Assembly (NCBI RefSeq): GCF_002532045.1 | Contig: NZ_NWTG01000016.1 | Span: 62,001-126,000 of the forward strand | DNA: 64,000 nucleotides | Direction of reading: 5' to 3' | Origin: Bradyrhizobium sp. C9 | GTDB taxonomy: Bacteria; Pseudomonadota; Alphaproteobacteria; Rhizobiales; Xanthobacteraceae | Part shown: positions 42,610-51,158 of the stretch, in pieces | How positions within the stretch are numbered: position 1 is the stretch's first letter | Layout of the letters: the number at the start of each line of letters is the position of its first letter | Program-made: the position numbers and the translations under genes | The notes under the pieces: model-generated | Told to the model about the DNA's origin: nothing | The model's database searches: none | Seen by the model: the letters and a program-made list of their open reading frames with translations, nothing else

Positions 42610-43848
42610 TTAGTTGGTGACGCGAACCGCGAGCCGGCGATCGACGGTCTTGACGCCGTATAAAACATCCAATCGCCAGTTGCTCACGTCGTTCGTGCCA
42701 TCATAGTACGGGATGACGCGAACGCTGATCCCGTTCTTGCTGATGCGCGAGCAATCCACCGAGCCGGGCGGCTTCACCATCGGCACCATGCAGAGCGCAA
42801 AAGCGTTCTTGTCGAAGTACAGATTGGTCCCGTAGGCCGTATTCGCCGTTCCGACGAAGGTCAGCAACGCACCGCTGGCCGGGACCGCCGAGCAGTTCTG
42901 GAACGCGCCGGAGGTAATGATCTGCGGCGCGATGGTCAGCGTCAGGTTGCCAGAGGCGTCCGAGTTGAGGGTGCTTCCCGGAGCCACGGTGAACTGCTTC
43001 AGGATCGGAAGCGTCGCCTTGGTCACGGGGTTGACATCGAACACGCCGGCAATGGTGAACACGTCACCGACGTTCACACGCTGAGCCGCCGCAGCGGTCC
43101 ATGCGTTGGTGATCAGCGTCTGGGTGTTGGCGCCGGTCAGGTCGTAAGCAGTGTTCTGAGCGGCACCGTTGACGGCGGGAGCGCCGCCCAGCGGGCCAAC
43201 AGTGAACGTCGGCGCGTTCTGCGACATATAGGTGTCGATGCCGCCAACCTCGCCGATCCGGCCCTGACGATAGGCCTTGTTGTTGATCGCCTGGGAGAAC
43301 AGAGCGGTCTGCGAACCGGCCATGCCCCAGTAATCCGCCGGGTTGAGGATTGCGGAACGGTTGCCCTGCGGCACCGAGCGCTGATCCATGTTCTGCGCGC
43401 CCTTGGCGAAGGCGGCAAAGGACCCCATCGGAGTGCCGGTCGTGGTACCAACCCACTGCGGGATGTCCTTGAACAGGGACATGACCGAAACATCGATCTG
43501 GTTGGCAACCTGAACCAGAGCGGGCTGAATCACGCGCTCGGAAAGCTGAGCGATATTCAGGGTCAACTGCTGGGAGGTGAACTTGAAGTCCACACCGGCG
43601 ATCTGGTTGATCTGCAGGGTCAGCTTGGCTTCACTCACGTCCTGCGGCGATGCAGTGATCGTGTTACGAACCGTGAAGTCGGTCGGCTTGCGGATGGTGA
43701 TGGTGTCACCGACCGTGTAGCCGTTGATCTTCTTGTCGAACTCGTCTTCGTAGCCACGATAGACCATGCCGGCCATCGTGAGCTCGTTTTCGAGGATGCC
43801 GACCGCAGCTTTCGCGATGATCGACGCATTGAGGGTAGTGTTAGCCAT
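42610..43848 (-). CDS. Major capsid protein (P22 coat gp5-like, HK97 fold)
   Basis: A 412-residue protein. The N-terminus MANTTLNASIIAKAAVGILE, then YRGYEDEFDKKINGYTVGDT, TITIRKPTDFTVRNTITASP and QINQIAGVDFKFTSQQLTLN match the P22-type coat protein family. The central telokin/I-domain region is beta-rich (GDVFTIAGVFDVNPVTKATL). P22 gp5 has 430 residues. It would form the icosahedral head with the scaffold encoded just upstream. Confidence 0.88.
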   Translation of the reverse strand: MANTTLNASIIAKAAVGILENELTMAGMVYRGYEDEFDKKINGYTVGDTITIRKPTDFTVRNTITASPQDVSEAKLTLQINQIAGVDFKFTSQQLTLNIAQLSERVIQPALVQVANQIDVSVMSLFKDIPQWVGTTTGTPMGSFAAFAKGAQNMDQRSVPQGNRSAILNPADYWGMAGSQTALFSQAINNKAYRQGRIGEVGGIDTYMSQNAPTFTVGPLGGAPAVNGAAQNTAYDLTGANTQTLITNAWTAAAAQRVNVGDVFTIAGVFDVNPVTKATLPILKQFTVAPGSTLNSDASGNLTLTIAPQIITSGAFQNCSAVPASGALLTFVGTANTAYGTNLYFDKNAFALCMVPMVKPPGSVDCSRISKNGISVRVIPYYDGTNDVSNWRLDVLYGVKTVDRRLAVRVTN

Positions 43849-43878
43849 TGAAGCCTATTCCTTTGCGGAATGGCTCCC

Positions 43879-44721
43879 TCACCCGTATTTGCGCTTGAGC
43901 CATGCCTGAAGGTCCGCTTCAGGGCTTGAAGGGCTGGCGCCGCCTTTCGGCTTCGATAACGGAGGGGGAGCGGATGTTGCTTTCTTCGCTTCCGGCATCC
44001 GAACAGTGGCTTCCAGCCGTCCCATCGCTCGGGCCAGCTCGCGTCCGCTCATGCTGTTGAGTGCATTCAGCTCGTCGGGGTTCTTTGCGAGGTGATAGGC
44101 GATCAGGGCCGACTTATCCGACGACATGATCTCATCGAGCACATCGTTACGGACGTTGACGCCCTTCATTCCTTCCATGGCTTGATCGAAGTCCGCGATA
44201 ACCTCGCGCGCGTCCTCGACCCGCTCGGCGTGCGCAACACTGCGCTCCCGAGCGACTTCAACCTGCCGCTTTTCGTGCTCTGACTGCTCGCGGGTCTTGA
44301 ATTCGCCCTTGATGGCTTCCCGTGCGGCTTTGCCAGCGTCATACGCCGTCAGTGCACGTTGCCAGGCGAACCAATCCCCGTTGTAGTCTTCCTCACGCGG
44401 CGGCTTATCCTCGCCCTCGCCTGCGGTCTTCGCCGCTGGCGTCGAACGCCGGAGTTCTTCAATCTCGCGCTCTCGCGCTTGCAATTCGTTGAGCAGGCGC
44501 TGCTCGCGGAACTTGGCCCGCTGTGCACCGCTCGGCTTCTTCGGCTTGTCCTCGCCTTCGGGCTCTTCTTTGCCCTCCGGCTTGGCTTCGCCTTCTTCCT
44601 CTTCCGCTGCTTCGTCCTTGACCTCGGGCTGAGCATCAAGATCGATAATGCCGTCATTGACGGGCGTTGCATCCGTGGTCGTGTCGTCAGCCAGCGCTTC
44701 CGCCGTCTTTTCGTCGCTCAT
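43879..44721 (-). CDS. Head scaffolding protein (P22 gp8-like)
   Basis: A 280-residue highly charged protein. The first 80 residues are acidic (EEEEGEAKPEGKEEPEGEDK), the middle is strongly helical with Arg/Glu heptads (QRAKFREQRLLNELQAREREI spans about 95-115) and the C-terminus is basic (LQAWLKRKYG), the usual coat-binding end of scaffold proteins. P22 gp8 has 303 residues. It lies between portal and coat, as expected. Confidence 0.8.
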   Translation of the reverse strand: MSDEKTAEALADDTTTDATPVNDGIIDLDAQPEVKDEAAEEEEGEAKPEGKEEPEGEDKPKKPSGAQRAKFREQRLLNELQAREREIEELRRSTPAAKTAGEGEDKPPREEDYNGDWFAWQRALTAYDAGKAAREAIKGEFKTREQSEHEKRQVEVARERSVAHAERVEDAREVIADFDQAMEGMKGVNVRNDVLDEIMSSDKSALIAYHLAKNPDELNALNSMSGRELARAMGRLEATVRMPEAKKATSAPPPLSKPKGGASPSSPEADLQAWLKRKYG

Positions 44722-44733
44722 GGTTCACTCATG

Positions 44734-44758
44734 AAAAAAGCCGCCCCGAAGGACGGCT
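44734..44758 (-). terminator. Rho-independent terminator with UUCG tetraloop between portal and scaffold
   Basis: Minus-strand AGCCGTCC pairs with GGGCGGCT (one G-T pair) around TTCG at 44739-44758, followed by six T residues. It lies in the 71-bp gap between the portal stop (44793) and the scaffold start (44721), probably lowering scaffold/coat read-through or resetting expression. Confidence 0.72.
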
Positions 44759-44792
44759 GCCAAATGCCCAGCACCGAATGCGCCGGACTATC

Positions 44793-47057
44793 TCACTGGA
44801 CGCTCGCCGGCTCCTGCGGCTGTCGCATCTGTTCCATCGAAAGGTCGTGCTTCTCGCCCGCGCGGTTCGCGTTCAGGCCGAGAATGACCAGATCAGCCTC
44901 ATGCCGATCCTGCTTATGCGCCCTATCCTGCCGGTGCTGATCGTCGCCGCGCACCATCTCGGCATCATGTCGCTCGATGTTGCGGAGTTCTTCCATATGC
45001 AGGCCGGCGGTCTCTGCACGCTTGAAACCGGCCTCGGCTTCTGCCTTCTGCGCCTCGGCAATCGCCTTGCGGGCCTTAGCCTGGGCTTCCAGCGCCTCGG
45101 CGCGCGCCTTGTCCAGCTGAGCTTGCACGACGGCCATCTGGACCGCTTCGGCCTGCTGAGCCTTCTGCTGCTGCTCCTGCTGCGCTGCCGCGGCCTGCTG
45201 TTCCTGCGGCGATGGCGGTTTTCCAGCGACACGCTCCCGCTGCTGCCGATCGGCCTCGAGCTTCGCCTTGATCGGAGGCGGCAACGCCTCTTCCAGCCGT
45301 TCGCCGATCTCCTGGGCGTGCGGCCAGTCCATCGACTTGGCGTAGATGTCACCGATCAGCGGTGCGGCCGGCGGGAATGCCCGGATGAACTCTGTCATGC
45401 CGTCCTGCGCCTGCTCACGCTTGGTCGCGTAGTTCGGGCCGGCCTCCATCACCACATCATAGGAGCCAGACGACATGTCATGCTGGATCTTCTCGACGCC
45501 TCCGATGATGATCGGCTTATTGATCTCGACAAAATCTGGCTTGCCGTCGTCGCCAAGGATCTGGATCGTCCGCTGCGTGTCGTAAATCTTCGGGAACAGC
45601 TCGTTGATGATCTCGCCGGTGCGCTCGATCGCCAGCGCAAAATTGTCGTGATAGACGAACGTCCCGGTATCGCCCTGTGCATCCCTGCGAGCAATGGCAA
45701 CGCCGCTGGTTTCGTTGGACTTGGCACCGAGGCTGGCATCATAAATGCCGATAACGGCCTTCATATCCTCGGAATTGCGCTGCTTGCCCTCGATGATGGC
45801 CTGGGAGGCTACGGGCGGCTGAACCCGTTGGGGCGGTCCCGGCGCTGCCGGATCAGGCGTGTACTCCAGGAACGGATGCGCCTCGGTGTTGGCCGTTTCC
45901 CAGATGTCGTAATGATCCTGGAACTGCTTCTTGGTCCCGATCCATGGCGATTTCGGCTGAAGTGCGATCACCTCAGTTTCGGCCGAAGCGTAGTAGTTTT
46001 CCATCCGCTGAAGGTCGCGGGCATAGCGAACGATGCCGTGCCGGTAAATCTCGCGCCCAACACGCACTTCCTCGCCGATCACAGGCACGACCGGGATATT
46101 CATGCCGGGCCAGTCCTGCTCCTCAAGAACCTCCGCCATCGTGATCAGGTAGCGGCAGATTTTGTAGCTCTCGCGCTCCTCGATCCGGGCACCCTTCTGC
46201 TGAGCAAGCCAATCAAGACCGGTCTTGACCTGTTCCGGATCAAATCCCGCGATCTGGTCGGTCAAATCCTCGATCGAACCATCGGGAAGAAGCGCCAGCG
46301 TCCGCTTGATCGGCTTCTTCTTCCAATACTGCATCACGCGGATGCAGTCGTCCGTCGCCCAGCTATCGAAAGCCCCGGAAGTACAGCCGTAGATTCCGGT
46401 ATCGAACCCATCAGCCTTGGCGTTCGGCCAAGCTTTTTTGAACTTAGCCGTCGTCATGTCGTTCGGGACGAAGCAATGATCCGCATCCGCCTTGTTCGGC
46501 AGGAACGAGTCCGCATCCCAGACGACAGACACACCGTCCTCGATGCCGACAACCCGCAGTTCCTGATTGAACGTACCGGCGTGGGCGTATTCCGTCGTCA
46601 CGGCCCAGTGACCGATACCGCACGTCACCTGGCTGTCGGCGCCGGTGGTGTAAATGTGCTTCGCTTTGCTCCGGTTTTCCACATACCGGATCATGCCGGC
46701 GCGGATTTCCGCCGTCTCGATATCGGCCCCGCTATCGACCGGTACGACCTTGATGCCCGGGCGTGACTGCCGCATGTCGCCAGTCACCTGACGGACGAAC
46801 TGAGGCAGCTTGTTCACGACATGGCACGGGCGACCCTTGCGAGCCTGCAATGCCAACGGATCCCACTGATCCTCAAGACGACCTCGACGGAACCGTAAAT
46901 CCTCATAGGCATCGTTGATGTTGTGGCGCTCGCGCTCATAATCGCGCTCGTATTCCTCTAGCGCCTGACGATGCACCTCTTCCCAGTCGGAATTAGGCGC
47001 GTCATCCTTGTCAGGGGCGCTTTTGTCGGCATCGTTATCGTCGTAATCGTCAGCCAT
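44793..47057 (-). CDS. Portal protein (P22 gp1-like)
   Basis: A 754-residue protein. Visible features include RLEDQWDPLALQARKGRPCH, FVRQVTGDMRQSRPGIKVVP, GIGHWAVTTEYAHAGTF and SGVAIARRDAQGDTGTFVYH, typical of the P22-type portal. The C-terminal about 150 residues are a Gln/Ala/Glu-rich coiled coil (QQAAAAQQEQQQKAQQAEAV), the portal barrel helix. P22 gp1 has 725 residues. It occupies the dodecameric vertex through which DNA is packaged. Its start overlaps the stop of the terminase nuclease frame by one base. Confidence 0.9.
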   Translation of the reverse strand: MADDYDDNDADKSAPDKDDAPNSDWEEVHRQALEEYERDYERERHNINDAYEDLRFRRGRLEDQWDPLALQARKGRPCHVVNKLPQFVRQVTGDMRQSRPGIKVVPVDSGADIETAEIRAGMIRYVENRSKAKHIYTTGADSQVTCGIGHWAVTTEYAHAGTFNQELRVVGIEDGVSVVWDADSFLPNKADADHCFVPNDMTTAKFKKAWPNAKADGFDTGIYGCTSGAFDSWATDDCIRVMQYWKKKPIKRTLALLPDGSIEDLTDQIAGFDPEQVKTGLDWLAQQKGARIEERESYKICRYLITMAEVLEEQDWPGMNIPVVPVIGEEVRVGREIYRHGIVRYARDLQRMENYYASAETEVIALQPKSPWIGTKKQFQDHYDIWETANTEAHPFLEYTPDPAAPGPPQRVQPPVASQAIIEGKQRNSEDMKAVIGIYDASLGAKSNETSGVAIARRDAQGDTGTFVYHDNFALAIERTGEIINELFPKIYDTQRTIQILGDDGKPDFVEINKPIIIGGVEKIQHDMSSGSYDVVMEAGPNYATKREQAQDGMTEFIRAFPPAAPLIGDIYAKSMDWPHAQEIGERLEEALPPPIKAKLEADRQQRERVAGKPPSPQEQQAAAAQQEQQQKAQQAEAVQMAVVQAQLDKARAEALEAQAKARKAIAEAQKAEAEAGFKRAETAGLHMEELRNIERHDAEMVRGDDQHRQDRAHKQDRHEADLVILGLNANRAGEKHDLSMEQMRQPQEPASVQ

Positions 47058-47797
47058 TACGCGCCCATCCAGCCGCCGCCGGCACGCGGCTTCCGCTCGC
47101 GCGAGTTCGGCGCGGTCTCAGCGAAGCGCTTCATCATCAGCGCGTACCGAGTCGCCGACAGGAGGTCGTCACGCTCTTTCACGATCTTGCCATCCTTGCG
47201 GTGGTATAACCTGAATTCATCGAACCATTCTTTGAGATGCGCGAAGACCTTGAAGCGACCGGTCTGCATCATGTCGAGCATTTCGATCACACCGGCCTCA
47301 ACGCCATTGCCGCCGTCCTCGAACGTAGCGCGCTCAGGGAGCGTGTTCAGGCCCTGGTCGCTGTAGAGGCTGGCGAGCTGGTCGCCGCTCCCCTTGTCGT
47401 GCTGCAGGCCGTCGTGAGGCCATGCGCAGGGTATCCAGTCGCCCCACGGCTTGATCGACGCCGCATGAATGACCGGCGTCGATTTGGCCTCTCGATAGAT
47501 GGCCGTCACGTACCAAACATCAGCGTCGCGATCCCAGGCACAGGACACGGCCGCGAACGGGTGATCCCATCCAAAGTCTAGCCCATTGATCCGAGCCCAA
47601 TGCCGCGGAATCTCAACTGGGTCTATCGTGATCTTCTCGTCGGCGATCGGGAACACGCGACCGCTGCCGAGCGTCGGAATGCCCTTTACGCGCGCTTCCC
47701 GCTCGTGCTCCGGATAGCTCGCAATGATCGCTGCGCGCTGCGCAGGGGTGTAGTGCTCCGCGTCATCGATTGTCATCCTCACAATCGACCGGCTCAT
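47057..47797 (-). CDS. Terminase large subunit, C-terminal nuclease part (split gene)
   Basis: A protein of about 246 residues covering the RNase-H-like nuclease half of a large terminase. HYTPAQRAAIIASYPEHERE and GIPTLGSGRVFPIADEKI are the usual linker. Metal-binding acidic residues are likely in INGLDFGWDHPFAAVSC and near the C-terminus (KERDDLLSATRYALMM). It is read in the minus-one phase relative to the ATPase half. The ATG at 47797 overlaps the upstream TGA as ATGA and follows GGGCTGGA; another ATG exists at 47809. Alternatively the two halves are one gene with a single-base loss. Confidence 0.8.
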   Translation of the reverse strand: MSRSIVRMTIDDAEHYTPAQRAAIIASYPEHEREARVKGIPTLGSGRVFPIADEKITIDPVEIPRHWARINGLDFGWDHPFAAVSCAWDRDADVWYVTAIYREAKSTPVIHAASIKPWGDWIPCAWPHDGLQHDKGSGDQLASLYSDQGLNTLPERATFEDGGNGVEAGVIEMLDMMQTGRFKVFAHLKEWFDEFRLYHRKDGKIVKERDDLLSATRYALMMKRFAETAPNSRERKPRAGGGWMGA

Positions 47798-48531
47798 TCC
47801 AGCCCGCATTCCTGAATGAACATGTGCACCACGTCCGACATGCCGAGCAATGGCGTAAACGTCAGCATGGCGAACTGCCCCCGCTGCCCGTTGTTGGTTC
47901 GCGTCAGGCCCTCGGTGTAGATGTCCTGCGGCGGCTCCTCATCGAACCACACACCGTCTACAGTCGGGCCCTGCCACTTCTCGCGGCCCTTCTCGTAGGC
48001 CTTGAAGGCCACCACAGCGATGCCGCCCTGAACGTCGCCGCCGCCTCCCCAGCGAACCTGTACGTTATCAAGCAGATTAGGCACGCCCATAGCGCGATCC
48101 CAATCAACCAACGCATCACCAGGCAAAAAACCCGTCCCCCATTCCTCCTCTTTCGGAGGCGGACCCACCAGAATGCGCTGCGGGTTATCGCGCGTGCTCT
48201 CACCGGTCACGGATCCTGCCCAGAGCAGCGGCGACTTGTCGAAGACTGCGCCCTGCCACCAATCCGGATAGCGGCCAGTCGCATGGATCGCCCACTCAGC
48301 TCCACCAGCAACCGTCTTGCCGAGCTGGTTGCCCGCCATGAACAAGCGCTCGGTATGCTTTGCGCCGTTCGCGTGAAAGACCTTCTGCTTGCTGTACGGC
48401 TTGTAACGCTTGAGCTTAGTGCGTGACAGCCGGCGGCTGATCTCGGCCGCCAGCGCCGCCCTCTCCTTCAGAGCCGAGGAAAGGTCGAATGACGGAGTCG
48501 AGCTGCCTGATACGCTCGATAAGCTGCTCAT
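47794..48531 (-). CDS. Terminase large subunit, N-terminal ATPase part (split gene)
   Basis: A 245-residue protein containing the packaging ATPase. Walker A is MAGNQLGKT (about 65-73), followed by AGGAEWAIHATGRYPDWWQG. Walker B is DGVWFDEEPP (about 192-201) and the coupling motif is LTFTPLLGMSDVVHMF. It stops at ECGLE, just where the nuclease domain normally begins. In P22 a single about 500-residue gp2 has both domains. It overlaps the small terminase candidate by 116 bp. Confidence 0.85.
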   Translation of the reverse strand: MSSLSSVSGSSTPSFDLSSALKERAALAAEISRRLSRTKLKRYKPYSKQKVFHANGAKHTERLFMAGNQLGKTVAGGAEWAIHATGRYPDWWQGAVFDKSPLLWAGSVTGESTRDNPQRILVGPPPKEEEWGTGFLPGDALVDWDRAMGVPNLLDNVQVRWGGGGDVQGGIAVVAFKAYEKGREKWQGPTVDGVWFDEEPPQDIYTEGLTRTNNGQRGQFAMLTFTPLLGMSDVVHMFIQECGLE

Positions 48532-48790
48532 CTGTCAGATCGGATTCATTGGTGATCTTCAGTTCCTTCGGCAGGATGCCAGCGATGACCTTGAGGTAAG
48601 CGTCGGGCTTCTCGGTGCGAACCTTCACGATCGCGGCCTCGCCGTGCTCCTGGAAGTCGGCATAGAGCTTCTGGATGAACTCCTCGCCGAGCTTGTTCCG
48701 GGAGCCCTTCGGGCGACCGGCGGGGTTGCCAGATTGGCCCGGCTTAAACAGATGTTCCGGCCGCTGTTCATTCTCTGTTTGATCAGTCAT
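48416..48790 (-). CDS. Terminase small subunit candidate (DUF5681-type)
   Basis: A 124-residue protein beginning MTDQTENEQRPEHLF followed by KPGQSGNPAGRPKGSRNKLG, the DUF5681 motif found in small DNA-binding phage proteins next to large terminases. A helical region (KLYADFQEHGEAAIVKVRTE) and LTDEQLIERIRQLDSVIRP follow. It would recognise the packaging site and recruit the large subunit. It is the first gene of the leftward late operon. Confidence 0.72.
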   Translation of the reverse strand: MTDQTENEQRPEHLFKPGQSGNPAGRPKGSRNKLGEEFIQKLYADFQEHGEAAIVKVRTEKPDAYLKVIAGILPKELKITNESDLTDEQLIERIRQLDSVIRPFLGSEGEGGAGGRDQPPAVTH

Positions 48791-48876
48791 GCCGATTTCA
48801 CCGACTTTCGGTCTACTTGCCTTTATCTGGCGTTGATCTAGGCTGATGTTACTACTTTCAATTTAGGAGAACTGCT

Positions 48877-49062
48877 GTGGCTGACTTCAAGCCGGGTGAT
48901 ACTGTGCGCCTTAAATCTGGTGGCCCCCTCATGACAATCTCGTCCATTCAAACGGATGGGAATATCTGGTGCCAATGGTTCGATAAGAACCAGGAACTAA
49001 AGGGCCAATCCTTTAAGCCGACAGTCCTTGAATCCAACGACGGCGGCCCAGTAATAGGATAG
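48877..49062 (+). CDS. YodC/DUF2158-family small protein
   Basis: A 61-residue protein from a GTG start preceded by TAGGAGAA. The sequence FKPGDTVRLKSGGPLMTISS and CQWFDKNQELKGQSFKP matches the YodC-like family of small SH3-like beta-barrel proteins. It is on the plus strand, diverging from the terminase genes. Function unknown; common in phages and mobile elements. Confidence 0.75.
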   Translation: MADFKPGDTVRLKSGGPLMTISSIQTDGNIWCQWFDKNQELKGQSFKPTVLESNDGGPVIG

Positions 49063-49086
49063 GCTTGGGCCGGTTCTACATAAGAA

Positions 49087-49113
49087 AGCCCGCCGCGGAT
49101 ATCTCCGGGCGGG
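49087..49113. terminator. Hairpin downstream of the YodC-like gene
   Basis: GCCCGCC at 49087-49093 pairs with GGCGGGC at 49107-49113 with a 13-nt loop. T residues are sparse in both directions (CTTTCTTA on the minus strand), so direction and strength are uncertain. Confidence 0.45.
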
Positions 49114-49249
49114 CGCATCTATTCACTCAAGCTGATTTGCATGCCATTTGTGGCCATGTCGCTGCAGAAGTCAAGGGGTCAACCTAAAGTATAAACGGTT
49201 AGCGACGTTATAGCTTGCTAAAACGGTACGGAAGCAGGGGGGGGGCGGG

Positions 49250-49858
49250 ATGACGGGGCTACCAAGCCATTGCAATAAGTGCGGACTCGTATTCGTATCC
49301 AACCTATTCAGCGTCGAGGGGGACGTCAGGAATATATCGTTTCAAGACATGTGGCTCAGCTGTCCCGGCTGTGGAGGATCAGCCCAAGTGATAGATGGCA
49401 CATTTGACTTTGTCAGCAATGCCATCCGCGTAAAAAGTGCACCAGCCCGGACGCTTGCAATTCTTTCCGTCCTCCAATCGGCTCTACGAGATGCCGAACA
49501 GGGCAAGCCGGACGCAGAAGTTCTCTCTAGAATAGAAACAGCATCTCCCGAACTAGCCGGGGCTATTCAGAAAAAAGTCTCCGCGAGTGCGAAGCCAATC
49601 CTTGCGTCGTTGTTGTTCGCTCTGTTGGCAGGGTGCTCAATGAACACGACACTTGATTGGAACAAACTAATCGACCAGGTTCATGTTTATGCCACTGGAG
49701 CAGACCCTTACCCTCAAACCTCGCGACCGGCGGAGAGCCAGTCAAGACCTGAAGAAAAACCAAAGATGAGCAGACAGCAACAGCGCCACAAAGAACGCCA
49801 AGCCAAAAAGCAGCGGCGGCAGTCTGAGCGGCAGTCTTCAAAGAAACCCGACCGTTAG
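49250..49858 (+). CDS. Zinc-ribbon protein with internal lipobox-like segment
   Basis: A 202-residue protein. The N-terminal 50 residues hold two Cys pairs (HCNKCGLVF at 7-15 and LSCPGCGGS at 36-44), a probable zinc ribbon. A helical region follows. At 115-129 the segment KPILASLLFALLAGCS is a hydrophobic helix ending in a LAGC lipobox (Cys129). The tail is very basic (KERQAKKQRRQSERQSSKK). This combination is unusual: a lipobox normally needs an N-terminal signal. Either the gene is a fusion or a second protein starts internally. It is between early and late genes on the plus strand. Confidence 0.55.
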   Translation: MTGLPSHCNKCGLVFVSNLFSVEGDVRNISFQDMWLSCPGCGGSAQVIDGTFDFVSNAIRVKSAPARTLAILSVLQSALRDAEQGKPDAEVLSRIETASPELAGAIQKKVSASAKPILASLLFALLAGCSMNTTLDWNKLIDQVHVYATGADPYPQTSRPAESQSRPEEKPKMSRQQQRHKERQAKKQRRQSERQSSKKPDR

Positions 49859-49873
49859 TGGGCGATATCTCCA

Positions 49874-50266
49874 TCATCCAATGGCTCTCCAACGACATTG
49901 CTGCATCAACTCGTTATGCCAAACCATCGCGGCACTAGGATAGATGCGAAAGGCTGCGATCTCGATCGCTTGCGCGGCGCTCGGCGCCGGCAGATTGAAC
50001 CATCCTCCGGATGTCCTGTTCGGCATCAGGTCACAATGGACGGCCTTGGAGATATTCGTGGCAATGCCTCTGTCAGGCACCCATAGCGCGCCCTCCAAAG
50101 ACAATTCGGACGGCGACGAGGCCTGCAGCCGGGTAATCGTCGACGGGAGATCCTGTGAGTACCCGACGCGAGTCTTATCCGCGCTAGCCACCGCATAGAC
50201 GCAGGCAAATCCCCCATTCCGCAGCGCATCGCGGATCGGTTTGGTGTAGTCGGCAAGATCGATCAT
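49874..50266 (-). CDS. Phage protein with possible GIY-YIG-like fold
   Basis: A 130-residue protein: FACVYAVASADKTRVGYSQD then LPSTITRLQASSPSELSLEG and ATNISKAVHCDL, ending with GGWFNLP. The order VYAV-RVGYS-LQ resembles the T5orf172/GIY-YIG-like phage families, although the classical catalytic Tyr-Gly-Tyr spacing is not complete. It is last in the leftward early operon and overlaps the upstream gene's stop (ATGA). Confidence 0.45.
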   Translation of the reverse strand: MIDLADYTKPIRDALRNGGFACVYAVASADKTRVGYSQDLPSTITRLQASSPSELSLEGALWVPDRGIATNISKAVHCDLMPNRTSGGWFNLPAPSAAQAIEIAAFRIYPSAAMVWHNELMQQCRWRAIG

Positions 50267-50850
50267 GAGCGCCCCTCAAATCGAGCCGCCTTATACTGGC
50301 CGTCATGCCACCGCTTCCCATCCTTCATCCAGCCGACGCCGCCGATCCAGACCTTGCCGTGCGGGTTAACGACCGGGTTAACCCCAACCATGCCCCGCTC
50401 GGTCATGAAATTCGGCGGGTGCGCGCGACCGGCCGGCTCGTCGACGAGTTCGACCTCGACCTCCACGCCGCCGAACTGCTGGAGGATCAGCGCCACGGAC
50501 CGATCGATTCGATTGTGGATCGTGCGCTCGCTGCAACGTTCCCGCTCTGCTATCCGCCAGATCGGATCATCGTGCGCCCAAGCCACCAACCGCTGGACGC
50601 CGCCGTGGTGATGCCCTAGCCACGCCAGCCAATCGGCCACCGTCTCAGCCTGGGCGATCTCCCGAGCCGTCGGCACGATCCTGACACGAGTTTCATTGTA
50701 TCCGTAAGCCAAGGCGGCGTCGGCGGTCGCACGATTCCAGACCTGCGACACGCTCTGGAATTTGAGCTCGTTATCGCCGAGCGCGTCGAGCACCACGATC
50801 CCGCGCTTGATCGCGATCTTGAGGGCGGAATGCTGCTGTTTCGGCGTCAC
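50263..50850 (-). CDS. Phage regulatory/HTH-containing hypothetical protein
   Basis: A 195-residue protein from a GTG start overlapping the previous stop (GTGA). The middle has VADWLAWLGHHHGGVQRLVA and WRIAERERCSERTIHNRIDR, a helix-turn-helix resembling sigma-70 region 4 or the DUF6362 family often near the end of phage early operons. The C-terminal half is Gly/Val-rich. It may control the switch to late genes (inference from position). Confidence 0.5.
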   Translation of the reverse strand: MTPKQQHSALKIAIKRGIVVLDALGDNELKFQSVSQVWNRATADAALAYGYNETRVRIVPTAREIAQAETVADWLAWLGHHHGGVQRLVAWAHDDPIWRIAERERCSERTIHNRIDRSVALILQQFGGVEVEVELVDEPAGRAHPPNFMTERGMVGVNPVVNPHGKVWIGGVGWMKDGKRWHDGQYKAARFEGRS

Positions 50851-51158
50851 TGCAGCGTCTCCCGCTTGGCAGCGGACAACTCAGTGCCAGATCGCGCCAG
50901 GTTGGCATAGCGCATCGCTTCCTCGCCCATGAACAGGACGAGTTCGCCGAATAGGTCATCGCCCATCTGGGCACGGTGCTGTTCGAAGATTTCCAAGGTC
51001 ATTTTCGTTGCCATCTCGCCGATCAGCGTCACCGTTTCATCCGTCCATGGCATCGGCAGCCGCGAATCCTTGATCATCCGAAGGACCGTGAGCCCACAGA
51101 GCTCGGAAGCGTCCTGCTTCCAGTTGGGATTGCGTTCCAGGAATTGCTCTGGCGTCAT
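50847..51158 (-). CDS. Phage hypothetical protein
   Basis: A protein of about 103 residues. MTPEQFLERNPNWKQDASEL and PWTDETVTLIGEMATKMTLE are readable; mostly helical and acidic. The ATG at 51158 is chosen because it overlaps the upstream stop and the longer frame adds basic non-phage-like residues. No known domain. Confidence 0.5.
   Translation of the reverse strand: MTPEQFLERNPNWKQDASELCGLTVLRMIKDSRLPMPWTDETVTLIGEMATKMTLEIFEQHRAQMGDDLFGELVLFMGEEAMRYANLARSGTELSAAKRETLQ

Noticed and set aside
44667..46766. Very long plus-strand open frame (699 codons) opposite portal and scaffold
   Set aside because: The minus strand carries a clear portal and scaffold. The plus frame has Leu/Arg/Asp-rich text with no domain and crosses a terminator and two genes.
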